Positions 1 through 11,102 of a stretch of 64,000 nucleotides of DNA are shown in pieces. The stretch is from Paenibacillus sp. HB172176 (GTDB lineage Bacteria; Bacillota; Bacilli; Paenibacillales; Paenibacillaceae). The notes under the pieces are model-generated. The model had not been told where the DNA came from and ran no database searches. It saw only the letters and a program-made list of their open reading frames with translations. The position numbers were made by a program, and so were the translations under genes. Location of the stretch: NCBI RefSeq assembly GCF_011947265.1, contig NZ_JAATHD010000010.1:124001-188000 (forward strand), in the 5' to 3' direction. Positions within the stretch are counted from its first letter, which is position 1. Every line of letters begins with the position of its first letter.

Positions 1-266
1 CGCGTACGATGGAAATTCTGAAGCAAGGCGTTAACCAGCCGATGCCGGTCGAGAAGCAAGTCATGTCGATCTACACAGCGGTTAAAGGCCATCTGGATGA
101 TGTTGCGCTTGAGAACATCACTCGCTTCGAGAAGGAATTCCTGGCGTTCATGGATTCGAATCATCCGGAGATCGGAGCTTCCATTCGCGACACGAAGGTT
201 ATGTCGAAGGAGAATGAGGCCGCTCTCGTAGACGCGATTAACAAATTCAAGAAGAGCTTTGCTTAA
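1..266 (+). CDS. atpA: ATP synthase F1 alpha subunit, C-terminal fragment (5' end outside window)
   Basis: This is the last ~88 codons of the catalytic-hexamer alpha subunit of F1Fo ATP synthase, the cytoplasmic rotary ATPase. The frame is open to the window edge, so the gene starts upstream. The motif PMPVEKQV near the start of the fragment, followed by an all-helical tail ending in KKSFA, is typical of the alpha C-terminal helical domain. The nucleotide-binding part lies outside the window. atpG, atpD and atpC follow in the standard bacterial order, which confirms the identity. The 256-bp gap to atpG is unusually long and structured. Confidence 0.95.
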   Translation, partial: RTMEILKQGVNQPMPVEKQVMSIYTAVKGHLDDVALENITRFEKEFLAFMDSNHPEIGASIRDTKVMSKENEAALVDAINKFKKSFA

Positions 267-316
267 TATATAGGAAAGTATATCGTTTCATCATACTTCT
301 CTATATGTCTCCGGAA

Positions 317-467
317 TGAAACGCGCCCCGCTGCCAAAGGGCGGCGTAGCCGTTTCACCTTGAGCGGCAAGCTTGATATAGAACTGGGCCATGAGCGGTC
401 TTGCGCGTTGGCGCAAGGCGCCGCTCATGGCAAGTGTTTATCTGCGCTGAGGTTAACATCTCGGCGC
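317..467 (+). other. Three tandem RNA hairpins in the atpA-atpG spacer
   Basis: The 256 bases between atpA and atpG hold no credible gene but three consecutive inverted repeats. Hairpin 1 (317-357) has arms TGAAACG/CGTTTCA with a second GC-rich inner helix. Hairpin 2 (389-430) has arms CCATGAGCGG/CCGCTCATGG enclosing CTTGCGC/GCGCAAG around a GTTG loop. Hairpin 3 (444-467) has arms GCGCTGAG/CTCGGCGC, one G-U pair, with an 8-base loop. None is followed by a U-run, so they are not intrinsic terminators. They may be processing or stability elements that set subunit stoichiometry, or a mobile repeat insertion; the sequence alone does not decide. Confidence 0.7.
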
Positions 468-522
468 GGATCCCTTACCAAGCCTCGGGTCACACCGATG
501 CATCGAAGGCGGGTGAAATCAA

Positions 523-1383
523 TTGGCAAAAGGCATGCGTGATATAAAGCGTGAAATCAAGAGCAAGCAGAATATGAAGCAAATCACGAAGGCGATGGAG
601 ATGGTGTCCGCGGCCAAGCTCAGAAGAGCTCAGGAGAAAGCGCAGGCGTCACGTCCATACGCTGACAAGATGAAGGAAGTTGTGGCGAGCATCGCGGCCG
701 GAACGAAGGGTGTCAAGCATCCGATGCTGGAGACGCGTGATGTGAAACGCACAGGCTATCTCGTTATTACATCCGATCGTGGTCTTGCAGGCGGCTATAA
801 CGCCAATATTCTGCGCAAGCTGTCGCAAACCATTAAGCAGAAGCATAAATCTGCCGATGAGTATACATTGTTCGTCATCGGACGGAAGGGCCGCGACTAC
901 TTCCGCCGCAACAATATGCCGATCGTGGAAGAAGTGATCGGATTGTCGGACGCGCCGACCTTCGCAGACATCAAATCCATAGCTGCTAATGCTGTGTCGA
1001 TGTTCGCTAACGGCGCTTATGACGAGCTTTACTTGTATTACAATCAGTTCGTGAACGCCATTACCCAAATTCCGACCGAAACTCGTCTGCTTCCGCTGGA
1101 AGAGATCAGCGAGGAAACGACTGTTTCTTCTTATGAGTACGAGCCTTCCGCGGAAGGCGTGCTTGAAGAGCTGCTTCCGAAATACGCGGAAACCTTGATC
1201 TACAGCGCGTTGCTGGACGGCAAGGCGAGCGAGCACGGAGCGCGGATGACGGCAATGGGCAGCGCGACGAAGAATGCGACGAAGATGATCAATCAATTGA
1301 CGCTCACTTACAACAGAGCGCGTCAAGCTGCGATTACGCAGGAGATTTCGGAGATCGTTGCCGGAGCAAACGCACAATCTTAA
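523..1383 (+). CDS. atpG: ATP synthase F1 gamma subunit
   Basis: Central rotor shaft of F1Fo ATP synthase, coupling c-ring rotation to the alpha3beta3 hexamer. The protein is 286 residues, normal for the family. It opens with [14 protein letters not shown], the conserved gamma N-terminal helix, and ends with the conserved C-terminal helix containing [15 protein letters not shown]. The start is TTG at 523, chosen because the family N-terminus begins exactly there and a GGCGGGTGA ribosome site lies just upstream. It is preceded by the hairpin-rich spacer and followed after 32 bp by atpD. Confidence 0.97.
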   Translation: MAKGMRDIKREIKSKQNMKQITKAMEMVSAAKLRRAQEKAQASRPYADKMKEVVASIAAGTKGVKHPMLETRDVKRTGYLVITSDRGLAGGYNANILRKLSQTIKQKHKSADEYTLFVIGRKGRDYFRRNNMPIVEEVIGLSDAPTFADIKSIAANAVSMFANGAYDELYLYYNQFVNAITQIPTETRLLPLEEISEETTVSSYEYEPSAEGVLEELLPKYAETLIYSALLDGKASEHGARMTAMGSATKNATKMINQLTLTYNRARQAAITQEISEIVAGANAQS

Positions 1384-1397
1384 GTTCATATAAGTAA

Positions 1398-2819
<1,422 letters not shown>

Positions 2820-2843
2820 TAGCGAAGGGCGGGAGGAATCCAC

Positions 2844-3245
2844 ATGAGTACCTTTCTAGTAGAAATCGTAACGCCTGAGCGCAAGGTCTATGAAGAAACG
2901 GCGACTATGGTAAGCGTAACGGGTTCGGAAGGTGAGTTGGGCATACTGCCTAATCACATTCCGCTTGTAACGCCGCTCCGTATCGCTCCTGTCATGATCA
3001 AGCGCGATGGCGGAACGGATGTAGCAGCAGTAAGCGGCGGCTTCATCGAAGTTCGCAAGGACAAGGTCGTTATTCTTGCAGAGAGCGCCGAGCTTGCGCA
3101 GGACATCGATGTCGAACGCGCCGAGCAAGCGAAGGAGCGCGCACAGCAGCGCTTGAACGCGAAGCAGGACGAGGTTGATTTCCGCCGCGCCGAGATGGCC
3201 ATGCAGCGCGCGATGAATCGCTTGAACGTAAGACATAAGCTATAG
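2844..3245 (+). CDS. atpC: ATP synthase F1 epsilon subunit
   Basis: Epsilon subunit of F1, which binds the gamma shaft and the c-ring and can inhibit ATP hydrolysis. At 133 residues it has the usual N-terminal beta-sandwich ([16 protein letters not shown], then [16 protein letters not shown]) and a C-terminal helical hairpin rich in Ala/Arg/Glu. A GGGAGGA ribosome site precedes the ATG. It is the last atp gene: a strong terminator follows 18 bp after the stop. Confidence 0.97.
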   Translation: MSTFLVEIVTPERKVYEETATMVSVTGSEGELGILPNHIPLVTPLRIAPVMIKRDGGTDVAAVSGGFIEVRKDKVVILAESAELAQDIDVERAEQAKERAQQRLNAKQDEVDFRRAEMAMQRAMNRLNVRHKL

Positions 3246-3262
3246 TCTAACAAGAGAGAGAG

Positions 3263-3299
3263 CTGTTAACGCGGAATGATGCGTTAACAGTTCTTTTTT
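3263..3299 (+). terminator. Rho-independent terminator of the atp operon
   Basis: Perfect 10-bp stem CTGTTAACGC/GCGTTAACAG with an 8-base loop, followed directly by TTCTTTTTT. It lies just after atpC and ends the operon. Confidence 0.95.
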
Positions 3300-3429
3300 G
3301 TCATTATATTGTCTTTATTTACAGAGAAATCGACAAATATTTTAGAAAGCATATCCAAATTCGCCCAAAGCTATGTTAATATAGTTAACATCATAGATAC
3401 AAAGCACTATTCACAAAGGGGTGAGTGGG

Positions 3430-5646
3430 ATGTTTGATTGGTTGGGAGCGAGAACGGGATTGCCATTATGGATCTCATGGCGATTGAACAAAGATTTGAA
3501 GGAAGATGTCGAGCATATCTTCGAAGGGTTCGCGGAAACGCGCAAAGAGCTCTTGATGGGCTGGGCTTCGGATAACTGGATGTTGCTCGAGAGAATTGGT
3601 GCTCAGATTGAAACCGTCATTGAAGTCGGAGCAGACAACGCTTTGATCGAACAGATCGAACAATTGCTGAGCAAAGCTTACATTCGCGCAATGGATATGA
3701 CAGAGCTGTCTTATCTGAGCGCGGATCGGACCGTGCTGGCGTCAACTTATGCTTCGCATATAGGCAAGACATACGGCGCAGATTCGGTATTATCAGATGC
3801 CTTCAGCTTCATGGAACGCAAGGCAGGAGTGGATAAGCTGCTATTCGGGCCTTACCGCGACCCCATGACTAAGCAGATCGGATCTCGTTCGTCTTCCTTC
3901 CATGACGCTATGACGCTGTTATTCATTTATCCCATTCCTGCTAACGGCAATAGGGTCGCAGGATATTTATGCGGCCGAGTTCCGAATGATGTAATCGGAG
4001 ACCTGATTCAGCGGGAGTCGGGTCATATTTATCCGGATTCAGGCGATAACTATATCTTCATGGCGGAGTCCAATTTGAACAAATCGATTAAGCCGGGAAC
4101 GGCTTTGTCCCGAAGCCGCTTCGAGGATCGGACCTTTACTCACGGCGAGAATTTGAAGGACGGAGTGACCACGAAGTGGGGGACTGTATCGGTTAAAGAG
4201 CATACGGAGCTGGAACTTCTGTTCACGGATCCGGCGACAGGCGAGCTGCATCCGGGCGTATCCAATACGATTCGCAATGGCAGCAATCTCTTCGTGGCTT
4301 TTCCGGGCTACTCTGATTATCGGCATATTCCCGTTATCGGGAAGGGAGTTACCTTCCAGCTGCCTCATAGTCCCGACAAATGGGGGATGATGTGTGAAGG
4401 CGATTTGGAAGAAGTCTATCGCTTGCGAAGCGTCGCCTGGAGACAAAGAAGACTGCATGTCATATCAGGTATATTGACGAGTATTCTTCTTGCGGCGCTA
4501 GTTGCGGTCCTCTACGGCGAGACTTCGGCCTGGGTTGTCGCGGCTGCGGTCGGAGGCTTTAACCTCTTGCTCACTTTGTTCGTAATCGGAGCATTCAAGA
4601 GCAAGGAGGATAGACGGGTTGTTCAGCATATTCGAACATTGACCCGATTCATCCGAATGAACGCGGAGGGCAAGGGAGATTTAACCCAGCGGCTTGCGCT
4701 TAAGGACTTCGATAATGATGAGCTGAAGGACACGTCGAAATGGCTGAACAATATGATGGATTCGCTGGAAGGCATTATGCTGCAAGTGAAGCTGGCGGCT
4801 GCCGATGTATCTTCGTCCCAGAGAACGATGAATGAATCAGCTTCTTTAACGACGCAATCGACGAGCAGAGTAAGCACGCAGATTACGGATATGATCGCCA
4901 GCATCCGGAATCAGCTGAAGGATATCGACATGGCTAAGGAAACGGCTGATCAGATGCGGGCGACCTTGCTCGAGCTGGAGCGTCAAGCGGAGGAGCAGAT
5001 TGGAATCGCCAAGTCGGAGGTTGACCGCATCGGCGACAAGATGCAGCATATTTCCACCAAGGTAGGCGAGACGAATGCGACAATTCACGCGTTCATGAAT
5101 ACGGTGCAAGAGATTCAGAATGTGCTTGGGGTCATTGAGCAGATTTCCTCCCAAACGAATCTTCTTGCTCTGAACGCTTCGATAGAAGCGGCTCGTGTCG
5201 GCGAGCAAGGCAGAGGCTTTGCCGTTGTGGCCAACGAAATAAGGAAACTGGCGACAATGACCAAGGACTCAACCGAGGAAGTGCATGAGATTACCCGGCA
5301 TATCTATGAAGAAGCGCAGAAGGCTTTCGCATCTATGGATGAAGGAACGCGAGTGGTAGAAGAGGGCAATCAGCTTGTTGCCGCAGCAATCAGCACGTTG
5401 TCCGAAGCGCATTCCAAGGATGCGCGGAAATCGCAGGTCGTGGAAGAGGTTGTTCATCTGCTCGAGAATATTGCGCTCGTCAGCCGGGAGAATCGTTCCG
5501 TGTCCGGTGAGGTCGAGGGCAGGGTGAAGGAGCTGATTGGCGAGATGAACAATGTGCAGCAAACCTCACTTAGCGTCGAATCGATTACGAAGCTGATGCA
5601 GCAGCTCGTGGGACAGTTCAAGCTGACCGAGTCCAGAATTCGTTAA
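3430..5646 (+). CDS. Methyl-accepting chemotaxis protein with sensor domain ahead of a membrane hairpin
   Basis: Chemoreceptor signalling to a CheA/CheW array. The C-terminal half has the conserved receptor tip ([19 protein letters not shown] at about 570-590, then [15 protein letters not shown]) flanked by long coiled coil. The N-terminal ~340 residues form a probable ligand-binding domain of Cache-like character (segments [15 protein letters not shown] and [10 protein letters not shown]). No signal peptide or N-terminal membrane helix is visible; instead two hydrophobic segments lie together at about 342-363 and 368-390. Sensor and signalling domains would therefore be on the same side of the membrane. 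ATG 3430 is preferred over GTG 3421 because AAAGGGGTGA (3415-3424) is a properly spaced ribosome site for it. Single-gene unit with its own terminator. Ligand unknown. Confidence 0.9.
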   Translation: MFDWLGARTGLPLWISWRLNKDLKEDVEHIFEGFAETRKELLMGWASDNWMLLERIGAQIETVIEVGADNALIEQIEQLLSKAYIRAMDMTELSYLSADRTVLASTYASHIGKTYGADSVLSDAFSFMERKAGVDKLLFGPYRDPMTKQIGSRSSSFHDAMTLLFIYPIPANGNRVAGYLCGRVPNDVIGDLIQRESGHIYPDSGDNYIFMAESNLNKSIKPGTALSRSRFEDRTFTHGENLKDGVTTKWGTVSVKEHTELELLFTDPATGELHPGVSNTIRNGSNLFVAFPGYSDYRHIPVIGKGVTFQLPHSPDKWGMMCEGDLEEVYRLRSVAWRQRRLHVISGILTSILLAALVAVLYGETSAWVVAAAVGGFNLLLTLFVIGAFKSKEDRRVVQHIRTLTRFIRMNAEGKGDLTQRLALKDFDNDELKDTSKWLNNMMDSLEGIMLQVKLAAADVSSSQRTMNESASLTTQSTSRVSTQITDMIASIRNQLKDIDMAKETADQMRATLLELERQAEEQIGIAKSEVDRIGDKMQHISTKVGETNATIHAFMNTVQEIQNVLGVIEQISSQTNLLALNASIEAARVGEQGRGFAVVANEIRKLATMTKDSTEEVHEITRHIYEEAQKAFASMDEGTRVVEEGNQLVAAAISTLSEAHSKDARKSQVVEEVVHLLENIALVSRENRSVSGEVEGRVKELIGEMNNVQQTSLSVESITKLMQQLVGQFKLTESRIR

Positions 5647-5666
5647 TCCGTTATGAGATATAGCTG

Positions 5667-5707
5667 AACCGCAATCAAGCGCAAGTCGCGCTGGTTGCGG
5701 TTTTTTT
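5667..5707 (+). terminator. Rho-independent terminator after the chemoreceptor gene
   Basis: Stem with arms 5667-5682 (AACCGCAATCAAGCGC) and 5688-5702, one bulge/wobble, loop AAGTC, followed by a run of seven T. Confidence 0.92.
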
Positions 5708-5803
5708 GTTTGAAAAACAAGAGGCGGGAGGGGCGCGCATACATAATTTTTCCTTGGGCGAGTTATCCTAATGCGTAGTGAATATCAGGATGGGGGAACA
5801 GCT

Positions 5804-7420
5804 GTGAAGAAGCCGCGCTTTCAATCGACAGGCGGAATGCGCCAAGCTGACAATGACAGGCGTCCTCCCGCCGCGGAGAAGCATGAACAAGAGACGCTCG
5901 CCAATTATCAGGATCAGGCGATTCCGAAAAGCATGGAGTCTGCGCTGCTGAAGATGAAGGATGATCTGGGCAACAGCGCCGATTTGGCCATCCGTCGCAT
6001 CTCCCTATGCGGCGATGAAGGCAACCACTTGGCAATCACCTATATGCAGAGCATGGTGGAAGAGATGAGGTTGGATGAGTTCGTTATTCAGCCTATTCAG
6101 AGAGATGACAAGTTGATGGAAATGATGAGGGAAAGGGTCGACGTTTGTCAACGCATTCAGGAGCATCTGCTGCCTATCGGCAATATCAAGGCAGTGTCCA
6201 ACTATAAGGAAGTTTTCGAGCAGTTATTTCTGGGAGGCAGCATCATCTTTATTGAAGGCAGCAATACGGCGCTCGTCGCTAACATTTACGGAGGACCGAA
6301 GAGAGCGATTCAGGAACCGATTACCGAAATGTCGATACGGGGTCCGCGCGAGGGCTTCACGGAATCGATGCGTTTGAATTGTATGTTGATTCGCAGGAAA
6401 ATCAGGAGTCCGAGGCTGTGGCTGGAGCAGTTCACGATTGGCGAGGTTACGCAAACGCCGGTCGGCATTATGTATGTGAAGGGCTTGGCTGATGAAGCCG
6501 TGCTCGAGGATCTTCGAGAACGATTGAATCAAATTCGTATAGACGGCATTTTGGAGTCAAATTATGTTGAGGAGTTTATTGTCGATCAGAAGTGGACGCC
6601 GTTCCCGACGATAATCAATCATGAGCGGCCGGATGCGATCGCAAGCAATCTCTTGGAGGGCAGAGTCGCGATAGTGGTGGATGGCACGCCTTTCGTGCTG
6701 GTGGTGCCTTCTACGCTCAATATGTTCTTTCAAGCAGCGGAGGATTATTATCATAACTTTCAGATGGCGACCTTTCTTCGCATGCTGCGCTTCGTATCCT
6801 TCGTCATTGCGCTCTTGATGCCGTCCATCTATGTTGCCATCATCGGTTTCCATCAAGAGATGATTCCGACGCAGTTGCTGCTCAAGCTGGCCGCACAGCG
6901 CGAAGGCGTGCCTTTCCCTGCTTATCTGGAGGCATTCATTATGGAATTCGTATTCGAAATATTGAGGGAAGCCGTGCTCCGAATGCCGAGCTCCGCGGGC
7001 AGCGCCATCTCGATCGTCGGCGGTCTTGTTATCGGGCAATCGGTAGTCGAGGCAGGCATCGTATCCTCTGCAGTCGTTATCGTGGTTGCGTTCACCGCGA
7101 TTTCCAGTTTCGTCGCGCCTGTGTACAGCCTGGGCATCGCCGCTCGACTGCTTCGCTTTCTCTTGCTTCTGGCCGCCTCGACGATGGGCTTCTACGGCAT
7201 CTCCATCGTTATTCTGCTTATTCTGCTGCATCTGAATAATCTGCGTTCCTTCGGCATGCCTTACATGAAGCCCTTCGCTCCCTTCTACTGGACGGATGTG
7301 AAGGATACGCTGCTGAGAGCGCCGCTTTGGAAGATGAAGAGGAGGCCGCAGCTGCAGACGAAGGATAATCCGGTTCGCGAGCAATCCTATGTGGAGCCGA
7401 GACAGGAGCCTTCCCAATGA
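5804..7420 (+). CDS. GerA-family spore germinant receptor, A subunit
   Basis: A subunit of a GerA-type germinant receptor in the spore inner membrane; with the B and C subunits it senses small-molecule germinants. The large N-terminal cytoplasmic region carries family landmarks (GSIIFIEGSNTALV, EPITEMSIRGPREGF, LEGRVAIVVDGTPFVLVVP) and is followed by about five hydrophobic segments in the C-terminal half (roughly 325-485). GTG 5804 is the likely start: GATGGGGGA (5789-5796) lies 7 bases upstream, while the earlier in-frame ATG at 5771 has no ribosome site. This gives 538 residues, normal for the family. The stop overlaps the start of the C-subunit gene by ATGA. Germinant not predictable. Confidence 0.95.
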   Translation: MKKPRFQSTGGMRQADNDRRPPAAEKHEQETLANYQDQAIPKSMESALLKMKDDLGNSADLAIRRISLCGDEGNHLAITYMQSMVEEMRLDEFVIQPIQRDDKLMEMMRERVDVCQRIQEHLLPIGNIKAVSNYKEVFEQLFLGGSIIFIEGSNTALVANIYGGPKRAIQEPITEMSIRGPREGFTESMRLNCMLIRRKIRSPRLWLEQFTIGEVTQTPVGIMYVKGLADEAVLEDLRERLNQIRIDGILESNYVEEFIVDQKWTPFPTIINHERPDAIASNLLEGRVAIVVDGTPFVLVVPSTLNMFFQAAEDYYHNFQMATFLRMLRFVSFVIALLMPSIYVAIIGFHQEMIPTQLLLKLAAQREGVPFPAYLEAFIMEFVFEILREAVLRMPSSAGSAISIVGGLVIGQSVVEAGIVSSAVVIVVAFTAISSFVAPVYSLGIAARLLRFLLLLAASTMGFYGISIVILLILLHLNNLRSFGMPYMKPFAPFYWTDVKDTLLRAPLWKMKRRPQLQTKDNPVREQSYVEPRQEPSQ

Positions 7421-8661
7421 GGAGGAGAGAAGACGGGAAAAGACATTTCGCAGGGAAGAGAGCAGCTTGGGCGTTAATCATCCTTTCACTGATGCTGCCG
7501 ATCGCAGGCTGTTGGGACAATCGATACCTGGACAAGCTTGGAGTCGTCATCGCGGTTGGAGTGGACGATGATCCGAGGGAGAAGATGAGGTACCAGGTGA
7601 CCGTGCAGGTGGTGCTGCCCCAGAATGCGGTAACGGGCTTGGGCGGCGGTCAGGGGAGCCCGGTCATGACGCTCACCGAGAGAGGCGACACCTTATTCGA
7701 GGCGATTCGCAAAATGACGGATAAAACGCCTCGCAGGCTGTTCTTCTCCCATACCCAGCTGCTTGTCATCGGAGAAAAGATCGCTCGCAAGGGCGTCTAT
7801 CCGCTGATGGATCTGATTGAGCGCAACGCGGATATTCGATCGGATATCCATGTTGTCATCGCCCGCAATATGCGCGCGGAGAAGCTGCTGCAGATTCGAA
7901 CGCAGATGGAGTCGATTCCGGCTACGCAGATGAAGGAGATGGTGGGCATCGACCAGACGGCGAAAGGACAAGCCTTCACCATCACGGTTCGGAATATCGC
8001 CTCTACCGCCGATTCGGAGCAGAAGCAGCTTACGCTGCCGTCAATCGGTATTGAAGGCGACAAAGAGGCGGGCAATACGAAGAAAAACATAGAACGAATC
8101 GAACCGGAGGTACTTCCGGAGGTGTCTACGATGGCTGTCTTTCGGGAGGGCAAGTTAATCCGATATTTGACCTCGGCGCAGTCAAGGGGATTCTCCTGGA
8201 TGGAGAACAAAATATCGAATACAGTCGTTAAGTTGAAATGTCCCCAGTCTGCCGGGTATTATATCGTCGAAGTGTCCTCCTCGAAAACGAAATTGAAAGT
8301 CGAACAGAAACAAGAAGAAAAAGAGCTGCCGCGTATATTCGCGCGAATTCGATTGGATGCTGCCGTTCATGAAGTGACCTGCGCTGGCTTCGATATGTCC
8401 GATGAATCCCATCTGACGGATATCGAGAAGGCATTAAATGAAGCGGTTGTCAAAGAAGCGACATCGGCAATCGAGGTCATGCAGAAGGAATTGAAGGTCG
8501 ATGCGCTAGGCTGGGGACAGCTGATTTATCAGAATAAGCCGGAGCTATGGCATCGCATTTCCGGGGAGTGGAAGGATTTATTCCCTGAATTGTCCTACAA
8601 GGTCGAATGCATCAGTCATATTGAATCGACCGGAACGCGAACGAATTCGATAGCAAAGTGA
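7417..8661 (+). CDS. GerC-family spore germination lipoprotein, C subunit
   Basis: Lipoprotein C subunit of the germinant receptor, anchored on the outer face of the spore inner membrane. The 414-residue protein has a basic N-terminus, a hydrophobic segment and the lipobox LPIAGC (Cys32), followed immediately by WDNRYLDKLGVVIAVGVD, the family signature. The body matches the usual three-domain C-subunit length. The ATGA overlap with the A-subunit gene indicates translational coupling, and the D- and B-type genes follow with gaps of 9 and 4 bp. Confidence 0.95.
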   Translation: MRRREDGKRHFAGKRAAWALIILSLMLPIAGCWDNRYLDKLGVVIAVGVDDDPREKMRYQVTVQVVLPQNAVTGLGGGQGSPVMTLTERGDTLFEAIRKMTDKTPRRLFFSHTQLLVIGEKIARKGVYPLMDLIERNADIRSDIHVVIARNMRAEKLLQIRTQMESIPATQMKEMVGIDQTAKGQAFTITVRNIASTADSEQKQLTLPSIGIEGDKEAGNTKKNIERIEPEVLPEVSTMAVFREGKLIRYLTSAQSRGFSWMENKISNTVVKLKCPQSAGYYIVEVSSSKTKLKVEQKQEEKELPRIFARIRLDAAVHEVTCAGFDMSDESHLTDIEKALNEAVVKEATSAIEVMQKELKVDALGWGQLIYQNKPELWHRISGEWKDLFPELSYKVECISHIESTGTRTNSIAK

Positions 8662-8670
8662 GGCAGGACT

Positions 8671-8910
8671 ATGATTAGCAAAAGCATCCTTCTTCTTAGC
8701 GCAATATGCTCCTGCTTCGTAATCTGGAAGAGGAATCATGCGAAAGGCCGGGTGGTAGAGGCTGTCTGCGGCATCTTGATTATAGGCGCAGGAACGGGAC
8801 TGGATTTGGCGATCATGATGCATCTGCCAATCTCGCCGCCTACAGATTGGATCACGTTCATGTTCGCTCCTTTCTACCAGCCAATTGTCAATTGGATAAA
8901 AGGAGGTTAA
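8671..8910 (+). CDS. Small two-helix membrane protein, probable D subunit of the germinant receptor
   Basis: A 79-residue protein with two hydrophobic segments (about 4-19 and 29-50) and a conserved-looking C-terminal stretch ending FYQPIVNWIKGG. It sits inside the ger operon between the C- and B-subunit genes, 9 bp after one and 4 bp before the other, with a GAGG ribosome site. Some GerA-type operons carry a fourth gene encoding a 70-80 residue protein with two membrane helices (the D subunit, as in the B. subtilis gerK and B. megaterium gerU/gerV systems) that modulates receptor function. Size, topology and position fit that family; sequence similarity could not be tested here. Confidence 0.75.
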   Translation: MISKSILLLSAICSCFVIWKRNHAKGRVVEAVCGILIIGAGTGLDLAIMMHLPISPPTDWITFMFAPFYQPIVNWIKGG

Positions 8911-8914
8911 AGCG

Positions 8915-10129
8915 ATGTCGAAGCTAAGCGGCGTTACGAACGGAGAAGTCACATCGAGTCAGTTGTCCAAGATGCTGTATCTGTTCTCGCTCGGAAGCGC
9001 GGCATTAATCGTGCCTTCGGCTATGATTACGCTGGCCAAGCAGGATGCCTGGATATCTCTGTTTCTGGTTATCCCCTTTCATTTCCTGCTTATTATCATT
9101 TATCTGCAGCTTTTCAAACGCTTCCCCCGCTTGACCATTGCGCAATATGCGGAGAAGATTGCCGGCAAGTGGCTTGGCAAGGGGATCACCTTCAGCTATG
9201 TGTTCTTCTTCTTGCTGCTAAGCTCGCTTGTGCTGCGGAACATGACCGATTTCGTAAGCAAGTCAGTGCTTCCCCAGACGCCGGATTGGTTTGTGGGAGG
9301 AACGTTCATGTTTGTTGTCGTCTACGGGGTCTATCTGGGCATCGAGACGATCGCACGAACCGGAGAGCTTCTGTTCATCGGAGGAACGCTGGTCATGATC
9401 CTTATTACGCTTATTCTGATGAATCAGATGCACCTGGAGAATCTGAAGCCGATTATGGGGAACGGCTGGACGATGCCCTTCAAGGGCATGTATCCCTTGC
9501 TCGGTTTTCCCATCTGCGAAGGCGTGTTCATCACCGCGCTGCTGCCCTTGGTTCAGGAGAAGGATCGGGAGAAGTTGAGAAAAAATCTCTTCTCGGCCGT
9601 TCTGCTTACGGTAGCGGTGAGCGCTCTCGTTATTGTGCTGGTGTTGGCCGTACTTGGGGCATCGGAGGCGATACGCAGCCCGTTCGCGGTGTATGAGATG
9701 GTCAAGCTGATCAATATCGAGGATATTGTCGTCCGCGTGGAAATCCTCTTCGCGGTTGTGTTCATTGGAACGGTGTTCATGAAGCTGGTTCTTACCGTGT
9801 ATGTGCTGGCGGTGCTGCTCGCGCAAATGCTCGGGTCGACCTGCTACCGCCCTTATGTGTATCCATGCGGCTTCCTGATCGCGCCGCTCTCTCTTGTCGT
9901 TTACCGGAACAGCGTGCATTCCAGCATATTTGCGACGGATGTATGGACGGTGTACAGCGTCGCACAGGGCTTCCTGCTGCCGCTGTTTCTGCTTATGGCA
10001 GCTGTTATGCTTCGCAAGAGAAGCAATCAGGACGGACGATTCCCAATCAAGGAAAGCGATTGGAGGAAGATGGACGCTGTGGGAAAGAAAGGGGAAGCGA
10101 TTAGCGATGCATTGCCGAAGCAAGGCTAA
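8915..10129 (+). CDS. GerB-family spore germination permease, B subunit
   Basis: Integral membrane B subunit of the germinant receptor, a relative of amino-acid/polyamine transporters and the likely germinant-binding subunit. It has about ten hydrophobic segments over 404 residues and the N-terminal pattern SSQLSKMLYLFSLGSA typical of endospore germination permeases. The C-terminus carries a charged ~40-residue tail, making it longer than the common ~365 residues. A near-perfect AAAGGAGGT ribosome site precedes the ATG. It is the last ger gene; the nuo promoter lies immediately after it. Confidence 0.93.
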   Translation: MSKLSGVTNGEVTSSQLSKMLYLFSLGSAALIVPSAMITLAKQDAWISLFLVIPFHFLLIIIYLQLFKRFPRLTIAQYAEKIAGKWLGKGITFSYVFFFLLLSSLVLRNMTDFVSKSVLPQTPDWFVGGTFMFVVVYGVYLGIETIARTGELLFIGGTLVMILITLILMNQMHLENLKPIMGNGWTMPFKGMYPLLGFPICEGVFITALLPLVQEKDREKLRKNLFSAVLLTVAVSALVIVLVLAVLGASEAIRSPFAVYEMVKLINIEDIVVRVEILFAVVFIGTVFMKLVLTVYVLAVLLAQMLGSTCYRPYVYPCGFLIAPLSLVVYRNSVHSSIFATDVWTVYSVAQGFLLPLFLLMAAVMLRKRSNQDGRFPIKESDWRKMDAVGKKGEAISDALPKQG

Positions 10130-10137
10130 CTCCGTCA

Positions 10138-10166
10138 TAGACGGCTGTGGAAGCATTTGTTATAAT
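10138..10166 (+). promoter_or_regulatory. Candidate sigma-A promoter for the nuo operon
   Basis: TAGACG (10138-10143, 4/6 to TTGACA), a 17-base spacer and a perfect TATAAT (10161-10166) lie about 60 bases upstream of the nuoA start and just after the gerB-like gene stop. No terminator is visible between the ger and nuo genes, so some read-through is possible. Confidence 0.7.
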
Positions 10167-10227
10167 TGTGAGGTCTATTGACCATGATTAGCAAATCTGC
10201 ATTCCATCCTGTGACGGAGGCGATTAT

Positions 10228-10593
10228 GTGGAGAATTACTATAACCAGTACATTGTGGTCGTCATGTTTATCGCGCTTGGCATTCTGCTTCCCGTTGTCG
10301 CGCTGACCCTTGGCAAGGCGCTGAGGCCGAATAAGCCGACGGAGCCGAAGCAAAGCACGTACGAAAGCGGCAATGAGCCCGTTGGGGAAGGCCAGATTCG
10401 TTTCAACATCAGGTATTATGTGTTTGCGCTGATGTTTGTCATTTTTGATGTAGAAACCGTTTTCTTATATCCTTGGGCCGTTGCGTACAATAAGCTCGGC
10501 CTTTTTGTGCTGCTTGAGATGTTCGTGTTCACTGTGATGCTGCTCGTCGGACTTCTATATGCCTGGAAGAAGAAGGTGCTGAAATGGATTTGA
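10228..10593 (+). CDS. nuoA: NADH-quinone oxidoreductase subunit A
   Basis: Small membrane subunit of the complex I-like proton-pumping dehydrogenase. The 121 residues contain three hydrophobic helices and the conserved loop [20 protein letters not shown]. The start is GTG at 10228 with GGAGG seven bases upstream; an ATG two bases earlier is in another frame. First gene of the nuo operon; its end overlaps the nuoB start by 10 bp. Confidence 0.96.
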   Translation: MENYYNQYIVVVMFIALGILLPVVALTLGKALRPNKPTEPKQSTYESGNEPVGEGQIRFNIRYYVFALMFVIFDVETVFLYPWAVAYNKLGLFVLLEMFVFTVMLLVGLLYAWKKKVLKWI

Positions 10594-11102
10594 ATCTGGA
10601 ATCAATCTCGATCGAGGAGCGCAAGGAGCTCGAACGCAATGTATTCATGGGCACGCTGGAGCAGCTGAAGGCGTGGGCGCGAAGCAATTCCCTGTGGCCG
10701 CTCACCTTCGGACTTGCGTGCTGCGCCATTGAAATGATGGGTACAGGAGCGTCTCACTATGACCTTGACCGTTTCGGCGTCATGTTCCGCACCTCGCCCC
10801 GGCAGTCGGACGTGATGATTGTGTCCGGCACGGTGACGAAGAAGATGGGGCCGCTGCTGCGCCGGCTGTATGATCAAATGCCGGAGCCGAAATGGGTTAT
10901 CGCGATGGGATCTTGCGCGACCGCGGGCGGTCCGTACGTGAAATCTTACGCTGTTGTGAAGGGCGTGGATCAGATTGTGCCGGTCGATGTATACATACCT
11001 GGATGCCCGCCCAATCCGGCGGCGCTCATCTATGGCATCAATAAGCTTCAAGGGAAGATTCGCTATGAGGCGAAAACCGGGAAGCGGGTGACGGAAGGAT
11101 GA
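10584..11102 (+). CDS. nuoB: NADH-quinone oxidoreductase subunit B
   Basis: Peripheral-arm subunit carrying the terminal [4Fe-4S] cluster N2 that reduces quinone. At 172 residues it has the cluster ligands Cys46-Cys47 (LACCAIEM), Cys111 (GSCATAGG) and Cys141 (PGCPPNP). The frame overlaps nuoA by 10 bp and nuoC by 4 bp (ATGA), indicating coupled translation. Confidence 0.97.
   Translation: MDLNLESISIEERKELERNVFMGTLEQLKAWARSNSLWPLTFGLACCAIEMMGTGASHYDLDRFGVMFRTSPRQSDVMIVSGTVTKKMGPLLRRLYDQMPEPKWVIAMGSCATAGGPYVKSYAVVKGVDQIVPVDVYIPGCPPNPAALIYGINKLQGKIRYEAKTGKRVTEG

Noticed and set aside
360..542. 60-codon open frame in the atpA-atpG spacer
   Set aside because: It reads through two hairpins, overlaps the atpG start and has no plausible start region.
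5711..5803. Sigma-G promoter ahead of the germination operon
   Set aside because: CATACATAA resembles a -10 but no -35 with 17-18 base spacing was found; the nearest TGAAA is 22 bases away.
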